Source: Parazoarcus communis (GTDB lineage Bacteria; Pseudomonadota; Gammaproteobacteria; Burkholderiales; Rhodocyclaceae). From it: a stretch of 64,000 bases of DNA. Below, in pieces: positions 1-7,688 of the stretch (its first letter is position 1; each line of letters begins with the position of its first letter). The stretch lies in the NCBI RefSeq assembly GCF_003111645.1, contig NZ_CP022187.1, positions 2,728,001 to 2,792,000 on the forward strand. Direction: 5' to 3'. Below the pieces are notes generated by a model. The model was given only the letters and a program-made list of their open reading frames with translations, was not told the origin of the DNA and ran no database searches. Made by a program: the position numbers and the translations under genes.

Positions 1-877
1 GTCGTGGCCACTGCTCGTCAGAGTACGCCACCAGGCGCGGTGCAAGCCTTACTTCGTCGAGCGTAACCACCCCGGCATCCACAATGTTGCGGCGCGTCTG
101 TGCAATCAGGTCGAGCGCCATGCTGTCCACCATGCGCCGGATCGTCTCATGAATGAGCTTGCGTCCGCTCAGGCCGGGCCAGCGCGCTTCGACAGCCCGC
201 CGGTGATCGGCAAACACAGGCACTTCATCGAGTTGCTCCAGGGTAATCAGGCCCGATCGCAAGCCGTCATCGACATCGTGGTTGTTGTAGGCAATTTCGT
301 CGGCCAGGTTTGACAACTGCGCCTCAAGTGAAGGCTGGGTGCCATCGAGAAAGCGCTTTCCGATCTCGCCCAACTGCTCGGCATTCGGACGCGAGCAGTG
401 CTTCAGTACGCCTTCGCGCGTTTCGTACATCAGATTCAGCCCGTCAAAGGCCGCGTAGTGCTCTTCGAGCAGGTCAACCGTCCGTAGCGACTGCAAGTTG
501 TGCTCGAAGCCGCCATAAGCCTTCATGCAGGCGTTCAGGGCATCCTGGCCGGCGTGACCGAAGGGTGTGTGCCCCAGGTCGTGCGCAAGCGCAATCGCTT
601 CGGCCAGATCTTCGTTCAAGCCAAGTGCGCGCGAGATGCTGCGCGTGAGCTGGGCAACCTCGATGCTGTGGGTGAGCCGCGTCCGGAACAGGTCGCCCTC
701 ATGATTAACGAAGACCTGGGTCTTGTACTCAAGACGCCGAAAAGCCGTGGAGTGAATCACGCGATCACGGTCGCGCTGAAAGTCGGAGCGCCCGCTGGGC
801 GGCGGCTCATCGTGCTGGCGTCCGCGACTGTTGGCAACCGACACGGCGTAGCTCGCCAGCCCGTTCTCGTGACTCAC
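1..877 (-). CDS. dgt: deoxyguanosinetriphosphate triphosphohydrolase-like protein (partial, C-terminus outside window)
   Basis: HD-domain dNTP triphosphohydrolase, which in this family removes triphosphate from dNTPs. Reading the minus strand from a GTG at 877 gives an open frame that runs off the left edge (about 292 codons). The early segment has [11 protein letters not shown] and THSIEVAQ, followed by the HD signature [13 protein letters not shown]; the second conserved block, [16 protein letters not shown], follows. The GTG shares a GTGA with the stop of aroB, so the two are translationally coupled at the distal end of the pilus-aro operon. The last part of the protein cannot be judged. 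Confidence 0.9.
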   Translation of the reverse strand, partial: MSHENGLASYAVSVANSRGRQHDEPPPSGRSDFQRDRDRVIHSTAFRRLEYKTQVFVNHEGDLFRTRLTHSIEVAQLTRSISRALGLNEDLAEAIALAHDLGHTPFGHAGQDALNACMKAYGGFEHNLQSLRTVDLLEEHYAAFDGLNLMYETREGVLKHCSRPNAEQLGEIGKRFLDGTQPSLEAQLSNLADEIAYNNHDVDDGLRSGLITLEQLDEVPVFADHRRAVEARWPGLSGRKLIHETIRRMVDSMALDLIAQTRRNIVDAGVVTLDEVRLAPRLVAYSDEQWPR

Positions 878-1956
878 GCGCAGCGGGCCTCGATGGCAGC
901 GGCGAGATCCGCCGCAGGTGAATCCGCATGGATGACCGCCTTGCCAAGGCCTCGCAGCAGGACCAGACGCAAGCGCCCGGCCTCGACCTTCTTGTCATGC
1001 GACATCAAGTCGAGATAGCGCTCCACACCAAGCTTCGGCCCGGTCACCGGCAATCCCGCGCGGCGAAACAGACTTTCGATGCGTGCGAGCTCAGTGGCAC
1101 TCAGCCATCCGAGGCGCAGCGAGAGCTCGGCTGCCATCATCGTACCAATCGCCACGGCCTCGCCATGCAGGCACACTCCATAACCCAAGCCAGCTTCGAT
1201 CGCATGGCCGAAGGTATGCCCCAGATTGAGCAGAGCCCGCTCACCCTGCTCGGTCTCGTCTGCAGCGACCACTTCGGCCTTGTTGCTGCAGGAGCGCTCG
1301 ATCGCAAAGGCGAGGGCCTCAGGTTCACGCTCAAGCAAGCGGTCGAGATTGATCTCCAGCCACTCCAGAAACTCGGGATCTCGAATCAATCCGTACTTGA
1401 TAACTTCGGCGAGGCCAGCGGCCAGTTCTCGCGGGGGGAGGGTGTTGAGCACGGAGGTGTCGGCGAGCACCAGTCGTGGCTGATAGAAGGCACCAATCAT
1501 GTTCTTGCCGAGCGGATGATTGATCGCCGTCTTGCCACCTACCGACGAATCCACCTGCGCAAGCAGCGTAGTGGGAACCTGAATGAATGGCATGCCGCGC
1601 TGATAACAGGCAGCGGCAAACCCACCCATGTCGCCCACGACGCCTCCGCCAAGCGCAATCAGCGTCGTGGAACGCTCGCAGCGATCACCAAGAAGCGCAT
1701 CGAATATGAGGTTGAGCGTCTGCCAGTCCTTGTGGCACTCACCATCGGGCAGGACGACCGTGCCCACCCCAACGTCAAGCGCTTTGAGCCCGGACTGCAG
1801 TCGCTCGAGGTAGAGCGGCCCAACCACGTCATTGGTGACGATCACCACGCGGCGAGTCTTGAGGTGAGGAAGAATCAGTTCGGGACGATCGAGAAGACTG
1901 CCGCCGATGTGGATTGGATACGCCCGAGCACCGAGCGCCACGTTCAGTGTTCGCAT
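874..1956 (-). CDS. aroB: 3-dehydroquinate synthase
   Basis: Second step of the shikimate pathway: converts DAHP to 3-dehydroquinate with NAD+ and a divalent metal in the cytoplasm. At 360 aa it has the usual length. Visible signatures are the NAD-binding [11 protein letters not shown] near residue 105, [12 protein letters not shown] near 140, AEVIKYGLI near 185, and the metal-binding [11 protein letters not shown] and LHGEAVAIG segments near 245-265. Its start overlaps the end of aroK by 13 nt and its stop overlaps the dgt start. The aroK-aroB pair behind pilQ is a common proteobacterial order. Confidence 0.97.
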   Translation of the reverse strand: MRTLNVALGARAYPIHIGGSLLDRPELILPHLKTRRVVIVTNDVVGPLYLERLQSGLKALDVGVGTVVLPDGECHKDWQTLNLIFDALLGDRCERSTTLIALGGGVVGDMGGFAAACYQRGMPFIQVPTTLLAQVDSSVGGKTAINHPLGKNMIGAFYQPRLVLADTSVLNTLPPRELAAGLAEVIKYGLIRDPEFLEWLEINLDRLLEREPEALAFAIERSCSNKAEVVAADETEQGERALLNLGHTFGHAIEAGLGYGVCLHGEAVAIGTMMAAELSLRLGWLSATELARIESLFRRAGLPVTGPKLGVERYLDLMSHDKKVEAGRLRLVLLRGLGKAVIHADSPAADLAAAIEARCA

Positions 1957-2474
1957 GAAGTTTTGTCCAAAGTAGCCAGCGCTTTCTCGATCTGGCGCAC
2001 CATGGCACCAGGATTTCCGCGACCGCCGTCGACCACCAGGTCTGCAACTTCCCGGTAGAGCGGATCGCGCACGCGGTGCAGCTCCTCGATCCGCTGCCGC
2101 GGATTCTCGACCCGCAGCAACGGCCGGTTGCGATCATGGCGCGTACGCTCCCAGAGAATCTGCGGGGGGACGTTCAGATAGATCACTATGCCCCGCTGCG
2201 AAAGAAGCGCGCGGTTTCCCGCGTCGAGCACTACGCCGCCGCCTGTCGCCAGAACGAGGTCCGACTCAAGGGTGAGCTCATCAAGCGCCTGCGCCTCGCG
2301 CCGGCGGAAGCCGTCCTCGCCCTCAATCTCAAAAATGGTGGGTATGGTGACCCCGGTACGCGCAACGATCTCATGGTCGCAATCGGCAAAGCGCATCCGT
2401 CTGCGCTTTGCGAGTTCGCGCCCAACAGTCGTTTTTCCGGCACCCATCATGCCGATCAGTATCAGACAAGTCAC
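1944..2474 (-). CDS. aroK: shikimate kinase
   Basis: Phosphorylates shikimate to shikimate-3-phosphate with ATP. A Walker A loop, [11 protein letters not shown], lies right at the N-terminus. It is followed by the substrate-binding Asp in FADCDHEI, the Arg block [10 protein letters not shown] and the glycine-rich ATGGGVVLD. The chosen start is the GTG at 2474 (MTCLILIG..., 176 aa) because family members begin about ten residues before the P-loop. An in-frame ATG at 2528 would add 18 residues lying inside a hairpin downstream of pilQ. No strong ribosome-binding site is visible for either start. Co-directional with pilQ and aroB. Confidence 0.93.
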   Translation of the reverse strand: MTCLILIGMMGAGKTTVGRELAKRRRMRFADCDHEIVARTGVTIPTIFEIEGEDGFRRREAQALDELTLESDLVLATGGGVVLDAGNRALLSQRGIVIYLNVPPQILWERTRHDRNRPLLRVENPRQRIEELHRVRDPLYREVADLVVDGGRGNPGAMVRQIEKALATLDKTSCEH

Positions 2475-2504
2475 ACGAATATCGCCGGCTTCAAATGTAC
2501 GAAA

Positions 2505-2533
2505 GGGCGGCGACCCCGATGGAGTCACCGCCC
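2505..2533 (-). terminator. hairpin between pilQ and aroK
   Basis: On the minus strand the arms GGGCGGTGAC and GTCGCCGCCC pair over ten positions (one G-U) around a 9-nt loop, 28 nt after the pilQ stop, followed by CCCTTTCG. The U-tract is short, so this may be a partial terminator or attenuator that lowers aroKB-dgt expression relative to the pilus genes. Confidence 0.5.
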
Positions 2534-2560
2534 CCGAATTGTAGCAGCAGCCGAACCGGC

Positions 2561-4666
2561 TTATCTGAGCGTCAGCGAATCCGACACGATTCGCGGCGTC
2601 ACGAAGATCAGCAGCTCGCTTCGCTCAGACACCGTGTTGGTACTTCTGAACAATCCGCCCACGACAGGGAGCTCGCCGAGGAAGGGCACGCGATCAACAC
2701 CCTTGGTTTCCTCTTCCAGATAGATTCCGCCGATCACGACCGTTCCGCCATTCTCGACCAGGACCTCACTCTTGATGTTCTTGGTCTCGATCGGCGGCAC
2801 ATTGAGGAGCGCATCCTCGTAAGCCGGACGGTCCTTGTTGACCTGAATTGCCAGCTGCAGACGCCCGTCGGGCGTGATCTGCGGCTTGACCTTGAGTGAA
2901 AGCACAGCCTTCTTGAACGACACACTCGTTGAACCAGAGCTGCTCGCCTCAAGGTAGGGAATCTCGGTACCCTGCTCGATCGACGCCTCAACCTGATTCG
3001 CGGTCAGGATCCGCGGACTGGAGATCACACGCCCACGACCGTCGGACTCCAGCGCCTGCAGTTCGAGGTTCAGGAATCGGGTAAGCGAACTGTTGAAAAG
3101 ACTGAGATTGACTGAGCCGTAACCTGACGGCAGATACCCGGTTCCACTCTGGGTCAATCCTGGCGTAAAGGTGTTCGTTGTCGTACCCACAGACGAGGAC
3201 CCGAACCCAAGCTTTGCTCCGCCCCCCAGATTCACCGCCGTGTTGCTGCCAAGACCCAGCCGCACGCCAATATCTCTCGAAAACGTCTTGGACGCCTCTA
3301 CAATCCGCGCCTCGATCAAGACCTGCTTGGGCGCTACATCGATCTCTCCCACCAGCTTGCGCAATGTGGCGAGCTTCGAGCCTACATCCGTCACAAAGAC
3401 CTTGTTGCTACGCTCATCAACGACGACGCTGCCACGCTTGGAGAGCATCGTCTGATCCTTGCTCTTCAGGAAATCGAAGATTTCCTTTGCCTTGTGGTAG
3501 TTGATCTGGAAGCTCTCCGTCTGCAGCGGCTCAAGATCACTGATCTGTGCCTTGGCTTCGAGCTGGAGCTTTTCGCGCGCGGCGAGCTCGTCACCCGGTG
3601 CAATCCAGATCACGTTGCCACTCTTACGCATGTCCAGACCCTTGGCCTGAAGAATGATGTCCAGCGCCTGATCCCACGGAACATCCTTGAGCCGCAGCGT
3701 CAGGTTGCCCTGAACGGAGTCCGAGGTGATGATGTTGAAGTTCGTGAAGTCGGCAATGACCTGCAGCACCGAGCGCACATCAATGTTCTGGAAGTTGAGC
3801 GACAGCTTCTCGCCCTGATACTGACCACGCGTCCCCTGAACCAGCTTGTTCGGATCTTCGATAACGCGCTTCACCTCAAGCACGAACTGATCGTCACTTT
3901 GATACGCGTTGTGCTCCCACAACCCGTTCGGAGTCACCACGAGACGGACGTTGTCGCCCTGCTGTTGCGCAACCATCCCCGTAATCGGTGTCGCAAAATC
4001 GGTCACATCTGACTTGCGACGCAGATGCTCAGGCAGCGTCGTCTTGAGAAACTCGACGACGAGGTTGCCACCTTGCTGGCGGATGTCGATCCCAGTGTCA
4101 GCACTGGAGAGCTGAACAAGAACACGCCCCTCCCCATCCCTGCCGCGCCGGAAGTTGATGTCGCGGACGCTCTTTCCGCCACTGATCGCCGGATTTGCCG
4201 TCGCGAAGTTCGCATACGCCTGTTCGCCAACAGTTTGGTTGGATTGAACATTGACCGGCGTAAGCGCGATGATGACGTCGCGTCCCTCGATCCGGGTCTC
4301 ATAGGGCGACATCTTCACCAGATTGAGCACCAGGCGGGTGCGCTCACCGGCCTGGACAATATTGGCACTGCGAAGATCCCCGCGCTCGATCGCCTGAACG
4401 TTGCGCCCGAGCGCATTCGCCGTTGCCGGAAAATCAAAGGCAATCCGCGCCGGATTTGCGACACTGAAACTTGCAGGTGGCGCAGCAAGCGGCTCCTTCA
4501 TCACGAGCTTGACATAGATCGCCCCGCCCTGCTCGGCAACCTCCAGCGCTTCGATGCGGTTGGACGCCACTTGGGACGCGCCCGATTCCTGTGCAAAGGC
4601 CGCACCCATGGGCGTAAGTACTGCGACCATCGCTGCGAGCAGCACCGTTCCGATTCTAATCTTCAT
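2561..4666 (-). CDS. pilQ: type IV pilus secretin PilQ
   Basis: Outer-membrane secretin through which the type IV pilus passes. The 701-aa product begins with a signal peptide (about residues 1-25, ending at AFA-QE). An AMIN-type region follows (IEALEVAEQGGAIYVKLVM near 38, and a second one to about 240) that in this family binds peptidoglycan. Next come the STN and secretin N domains (LNFQNIDVRSVLQVIADFT near 290) and the C-terminal secretin domain, with LIEARIVEASKTF and VPFLGELPVVGGLFRS. A good AGGAGG site precedes the ATG, which shares ATGA with the pilP stop. Last gene of the pilMNOPQ block. Confidence 0.97.
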   Translation of the reverse strand: MKIRIGTVLLAAMVAVLTPMGAAFAQESGASQVASNRIEALEVAEQGGAIYVKLVMKEPLAAPPASFSVANPARIAFDFPATANALGRNVQAIERGDLRSANIVQAGERTRLVLNLVKMSPYETRIEGRDVIIALTPVNVQSNQTVGEQAYANFATANPAISGGKSVRDINFRRGRDGEGRVLVQLSSADTGIDIRQQGGNLVVEFLKTTLPEHLRRKSDVTDFATPITGMVAQQQGDNVRLVVTPNGLWEHNAYQSDDQFVLEVKRVIEDPNKLVQGTRGQYQGEKLSLNFQNIDVRSVLQVIADFTNFNIITSDSVQGNLTLRLKDVPWDQALDIILQAKGLDMRKSGNVIWIAPGDELAAREKLQLEAKAQISDLEPLQTESFQINYHKAKEIFDFLKSKDQTMLSKRGSVVVDERSNKVFVTDVGSKLATLRKLVGEIDVAPKQVLIEARIVEASKTFSRDIGVRLGLGSNTAVNLGGGAKLGFGSSSVGTTTNTFTPGLTQSGTGYLPSGYGSVNLSLFNSSLTRFLNLELQALESDGRGRVISSPRILTANQVEASIEQGTEIPYLEASSSGSTSVSFKKAVLSLKVKPQITPDGRLQLAIQVNKDRPAYEDALLNVPPIETKNIKSEVLVENGGTVVIGGIYLEEETKGVDRVPFLGELPVVGGLFRSTNTVSERSELLIFVTPRIVSDSLTLR

Positions 4667-5184
4667 TTTCCGGCCTCCTGCCGCTCCTGCAACTGCAGCG
4701 AACTGGCGCGCTCAACCCAGTCACCATTCACATCCTCTACCAGCTCACGCAATTCGACCGACGAATCGGTCACTGCAGTAATCACGCCATAATCCTGCCC
4801 GAGATAATTTCCTGCCTTGACACGATAGAGCGACTTGTCCGCCTGTATCAGGGCCTGCGACACGTTGTCCTGGGTCAGAATACCCACCATGCGCAGACTT
4901 TCCAGCGGATACGCTTCGAGTGGCTCACGCCGGCGATCGGGATCCGGACGCAACCCACCACCGCCATTCTTGCGCTCAGGCTCAATCCGCGACGCCTTGA
5001 AAGGCTCAATGAGCGCAGCGCCTGCGTAATCGACAACGGAAAACACCTTGATTTCAGGCAGCGGCTTGACCACCCCCCGCATCCCTGCAGACTGCTCTGC
5101 CATCCACGACTGAATGTCTTCCTGGTCGTCCGCACAGCCGGTGAGTGCAATGCAGCTGATGAGAAGCAAAAATTTCCTCATCAT
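4663..5184 (-). CDS. pilP: type IV pilus assembly lipoprotein PilP
   Basis: Periplasmic lipoprotein linking the PilNO inner-membrane complex to the PilQ secretin. The 173-aa product has a lipoprotein signal with a lipobox around ALTGC (Cys near residue 16), a flexible middle region, and a C-terminal beta domain (residues 85-155, LESLRMVGIL, YRVKAGNYLGQDYGVI). The start overlaps the pilO stop and the stop overlaps the pilQ start, each by 4 nt, implying coupled translation and fixed stoichiometry. Confidence 0.95.
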   Translation of the reverse strand: MMRKFLLLISCIALTGCADDQEDIQSWMAEQSAGMRGVVKPLPEIKVFSVVDYAGAALIEPFKASRIEPERKNGGGGLRPDPDRRREPLEAYPLESLRMVGILTQDNVSQALIQADKSLYRVKAGNYLGQDYGVITAVTDSSVELRELVEDVNGDWVERASSLQLQERQEAGK

Positions 5185-5855
5185 TTCTTCCCCTGCGCAG
5201 CCTTGGCTGCCTGTCGCTTCTGAGCCACCTCTTCTTCGTCCAGATATCGATAGGTGGTGGCCTTGGCATCCAGCTTCAGGCGCCCTTCCGCAGCAGCATC
5301 GAGCGAGATGTTGTTCAGCGTGACGATCCGCGGCATGCGGGCAACATCACTCGCAAACTCGCCGAGATCGTGATACCCGCCAGTCACCCTGATTTCAATG
5401 GGCATCTCGGCGTAGAACTCCTTCACCTGATCGCTGCCCGGCTTGAAAAGCTCGAACAGCAGACCACGTCCAAGCCCAGCCTGGTTGATGTCCGACAACA
5501 GCGAATCCATTTCCGCGCGATTGGGCAACTGCTTCAGCAGTGCGCCAAACTGCCGGTCAATCTCGGCAAGTTGACGCTTGTGCTCGTCGAGGTTGACCGC
5601 AAGCCGCTTCTTGCCCAGCCAATCCTGGCGCAATTGCTGCTCTTCGGCCTCGCGCTGCTCCAGCAGAATGCCCTGATCACTCCAGTCGAACCACCAGGCG
5701 GCGGCAATGGTTGCCACGAACAGGAAGACAAAGACCGCGACGCGTGGCGCAAGCGGCCATACCCCCGGATCGTTCGGATCCAGATTCTGAAAATCTTGCT
5801 GCAGGCGCTGAAAATCAATGCTGCGCAGCCCGGAAAGCACATCTTTTGACGTCAT
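5181..5855 (-). CDS. pilO: type IV pilus inner membrane component PilO
   Basis: Bitopic inner-membrane protein that dimerises with PilN in the pilus alignment subcomplex. The 224-aa product has a cytoplasmic N-terminus, one membrane segment (about residues 36-58, VAVFVFLFVATIAAAWWF), a coiled-coil stretch rich in Glu, Gln and Leu (about 65-115), and a periplasmic ferredoxin-like domain with the conserved FYAEMPIEIRVTGGYHDLGEF. It overlaps pilN and pilP by 4 nt each. Confidence 0.95.
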   Translation of the reverse strand: MTSKDVLSGLRSIDFQRLQQDFQNLDPNDPGVWPLAPRVAVFVFLFVATIAAAWWFDWSDQGILLEQREAEEQQLRQDWLGKKRLAVNLDEHKRQLAEIDRQFGALLKQLPNRAEMDSLLSDINQAGLGRGLLFELFKPGSDQVKEFYAEMPIEIRVTGGYHDLGEFASDVARMPRIVTLNNISLDAAAEGRLKLDAKATTYRYLDEEEVAQKRQAAKAAQGKK

Positions 5856-6433
5856 TGAGCGCCTCCCTGCGCGGCCTGCGCATTCTCTGCCGACGGGGGT
5901 GCAATACCGATATTCAAGATGAACTCGCTGACCCTGCGATTATTCACGGTGGCCGATTTGACCTCAACCAATCCCGGGTTCTGCAGGAAAGGAGATTCGT
6001 CAAGGCTGCGCATCAGCGTCGAAACCCGCGCGTTCGACTGCGCGTAACCAACAAGCGTGACTTGCTGCGCTGCCTGCTTCACCGACTTGAGATACACCCC
6101 GTTTGGCATCTTGCGCGCCAACTCGTTGAACAGATGCACCGTTTCGGCCCGACTGCTCTGCAGAGACTCAATAACCTGCTTGCGCGCCAAGAGCGAGTCA
6201 ATCTGCTCGCGAAGACGTCGAATCTCAACGATCTCTTCGTCGAGCTTCACGATTTCCGCCTTGATGAACGCGTTCTTGGTTTCCTGGCGCTCGATGTACC
6301 CTGCGTAAATTGTGTGCACCAGCAGAGCAATCGCTGCACCGAGCAACACCATGGCACCCGAGAGCGTGTAAAACTGCTGACGCCGCTCCTTTCGCTTTTC
6401 TTCGCGATGGGGCAGCAGATTGATCCGGATCAT
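5852..6433 (-). CDS. pilN: type IV pilus inner membrane component PilN
   Basis: Partner of PilO. Its short cytoplasmic N-terminus carries the conserved INLLPHREEKR motif that binds PilM. The ATG at 6433 is chosen because it puts MIRINLLPHRE at the terminus, as in the family, and gives an ATGA overlap with the pilM stop. An upstream in-frame start would add ten residues inside pilM. The 193-aa product has one membrane segment (about residues 25-45), a coiled coil, and a periplasmic domain (KMPNGVYLKSVKQAAQQVTLVGYAQS). Confidence 0.95.
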   Translation of the reverse strand: MIRINLLPHREEKRKERRQQFYTLSGAMVLLGAAIALLVHTIYAGYIERQETKNAFIKAEIVKLDEEIVEIRRLREQIDSLLARKQVIESLQSSRAETVHLFNELARKMPNGVYLKSVKQAAQQVTLVGYAQSNARVSTLMRSLDESPFLQNPGLVEVKSATVNNRRVSEFILNIGIAPPSAENAQAAQGGAQ

Positions 6434-7506
6434 GCGTCGAATCTCCGCAAAGCCAGCCCACATGCGACCATCAACGACGGCGCATCAGCCAGCAGATTCT
6501 TGGGACGGACCTTCGAGGACAGCGCCATCCCCGCAAAGGGGTTGGCCACAATGGTCTCGACCTGAGTCCGGCCACCCACGACTTCGGCGAGACCCGGCAT
6601 GACCGCGCAACCGCCAGCAAGGACTAGATGGTCGACCTGGTTGTACTGCGTCGAAGTGAAGAAGAACTGCAATGCGCGCGAAACCTCAAGCGCAAGACTG
6701 TCCATGAACGGGCGCAGAAGATCTCGCGCATAATCATCCGGGAGACTGCCAGAGCGCTTGGCGGCCTCGGCCTCTTCAATACTCATCCCATACTGGCGCG
6801 CAATATCCTGGGTTAGCTGGATGCCGCCAAACGCCTGTTCTCTTGAGTAGACCTGATGGCCATCACGAAGTACAGACACGTTCATGGCCGACGCGCCGAT
6901 ATCGATCAGGGCGACCACCTTCCCCGCGCCACCGCCAGGCAATTGACGACTAACCAACTCAAAAGAGGACTCAGTCGCGAGCGACTCGACGTCGAGCACT
7001 ACCGCCTTCAGGCCACAAGCCTGCGCGACAGCAACACGGTCTTCGACCTTTTCCTTGCGCGACGCGGCAATCAGCACCTCTACTTCGCCGGGGCTACCTC
7101 CGGCCGGTCCAACCACCTGAAAGTCGAGATTGACCTCGTCGAGCGCAAACGGAATGTACTGATTGGCCTCGGATTCGACCTGGAGCTCCATTTCCTGCTC
7201 GCGCAGACCGTCCGGGAGAATGATTTTCTTGGTGATGACTGACGAAGCAGGCAAGGCCATGGCCACGTTCTTCACACCCGGGCCGAAACGCCTAACGAGG
7301 CGCTTGACACCTTCAGTGACAGCATCGAGGTTGGCGATATTGCCATCAACCACAGCTTCGCGGGGCAGGGGCTCGATCGCGTAACGTTCAACGCGAAAAC
7401 CGCCTTTCTCACTCTCGACGAGCTCCACCATCTTCACGGATGAAGAAGAGATATCCAGCCCTGCGAGCTGTCGCGCCTTCGAACCGAATATTGAGAAGTC
7501 AATCAC
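6430..7506 (-). CDS. pilM: type IV pilus assembly ATPase-fold protein PilM
   Basis: Cytoplasmic actin-like protein that binds the PilN N-terminus and links the pilus motor to the envelope complex. The 358-aa product has the actin-fold signatures GLDISSSSVKMVEL near residue 17, ALIDIGASAMNVSVL near 200 and LAGGCAVMPGL near 305. The start is a GTG at 7506, preceded by AAGGG at good spacing. First gene of the pilMNOPQ operon, with a recognisable promoter about 60 nt upstream, and divergent from mrcA as in many proteobacteria. Confidence 0.96.
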   Translation of the reverse strand: MIDFSIFGSKARQLAGLDISSSSVKMVELVESEKGGFRVERYAIEPLPREAVVDGNIANLDAVTEGVKRLVRRFGPGVKNVAMALPASSVITKKIILPDGLREQEMELQVESEANQYIPFALDEVNLDFQVVGPAGGSPGEVEVLIAASRKEKVEDRVAVAQACGLKAVVLDVESLATESSFELVSRQLPGGGAGKVVALIDIGASAMNVSVLRDGHQVYSREQAFGGIQLTQDIARQYGMSIEEAEAAKRSGSLPDDYARDLLRPFMDSLALEVSRALQFFFTSTQYNQVDHLVLAGGCAVMPGLAEVVGGRTQVETIVANPFAGMALSSKVRPKNLLADAPSLMVACGLALRRFDA

Positions 7507-7562
7507 AAAGAAAACCCTTAAATTTCTTTATGTTAGGCGCCAATGCTGAATAAGGCTCTCAA

Positions 7563-7591
7563 ATCCTAGCAACAAGCGCACGAGGTGTAAA
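7563..7591 (-). promoter_or_regulatory. predicted sigma-70 promoter of pilMNOPQ
   Basis: On the minus strand TTTACA (7591-7586, five of six matches to the -35 consensus) and TAGGAT (7568-7563, four of six) are separated by exactly 17 nt, about 60 nt before the pilM start. Predicted by eye from consensus only. Confidence 0.55.
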
Positions 7592-7592
7592 G

Positions 7593-7612
7593 CAATTTGC
7601 ATCAATTTGCAT
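7593..7612. repeat. tandem decamer CAATTTGCAT, two copies
   Basis: Two perfect adjacent copies of CAATTTGCAT lie in the pilM-mrcA divergent intergenic region, immediately upstream of the predicted pilM -35 element. A 10-nt period places both copies on one helix face, so a regulator site is possible. Confidence 0.5.
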
Positions 7613-7651
7613 CAACGGCCCCGCAAGGAGGCGTCCGCAGTTTTCGCCTTA

Positions 7652-7657
7652 TATAAT
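7652..7657 (+). promoter_or_regulatory. predicted -10 element of mrcA
   Basis: A perfect TATAAT in an AT-rich patch, 31 nt before the mrcA ATG. No good -35 hexamer is found at 16-18 nt, so the call rests on the -10 alone. Confidence 0.4.
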
Positions 7658-7688
7658 GCGCGCCTATTCCACTTTCCCGGACAAATAA

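Noticed and set aside
7593-7612. Tandem decamer as a CRISPR or phase-variation tract
   Set aside because: Only two copies, no spacers and not in a coding or -10/-35 spacer position.
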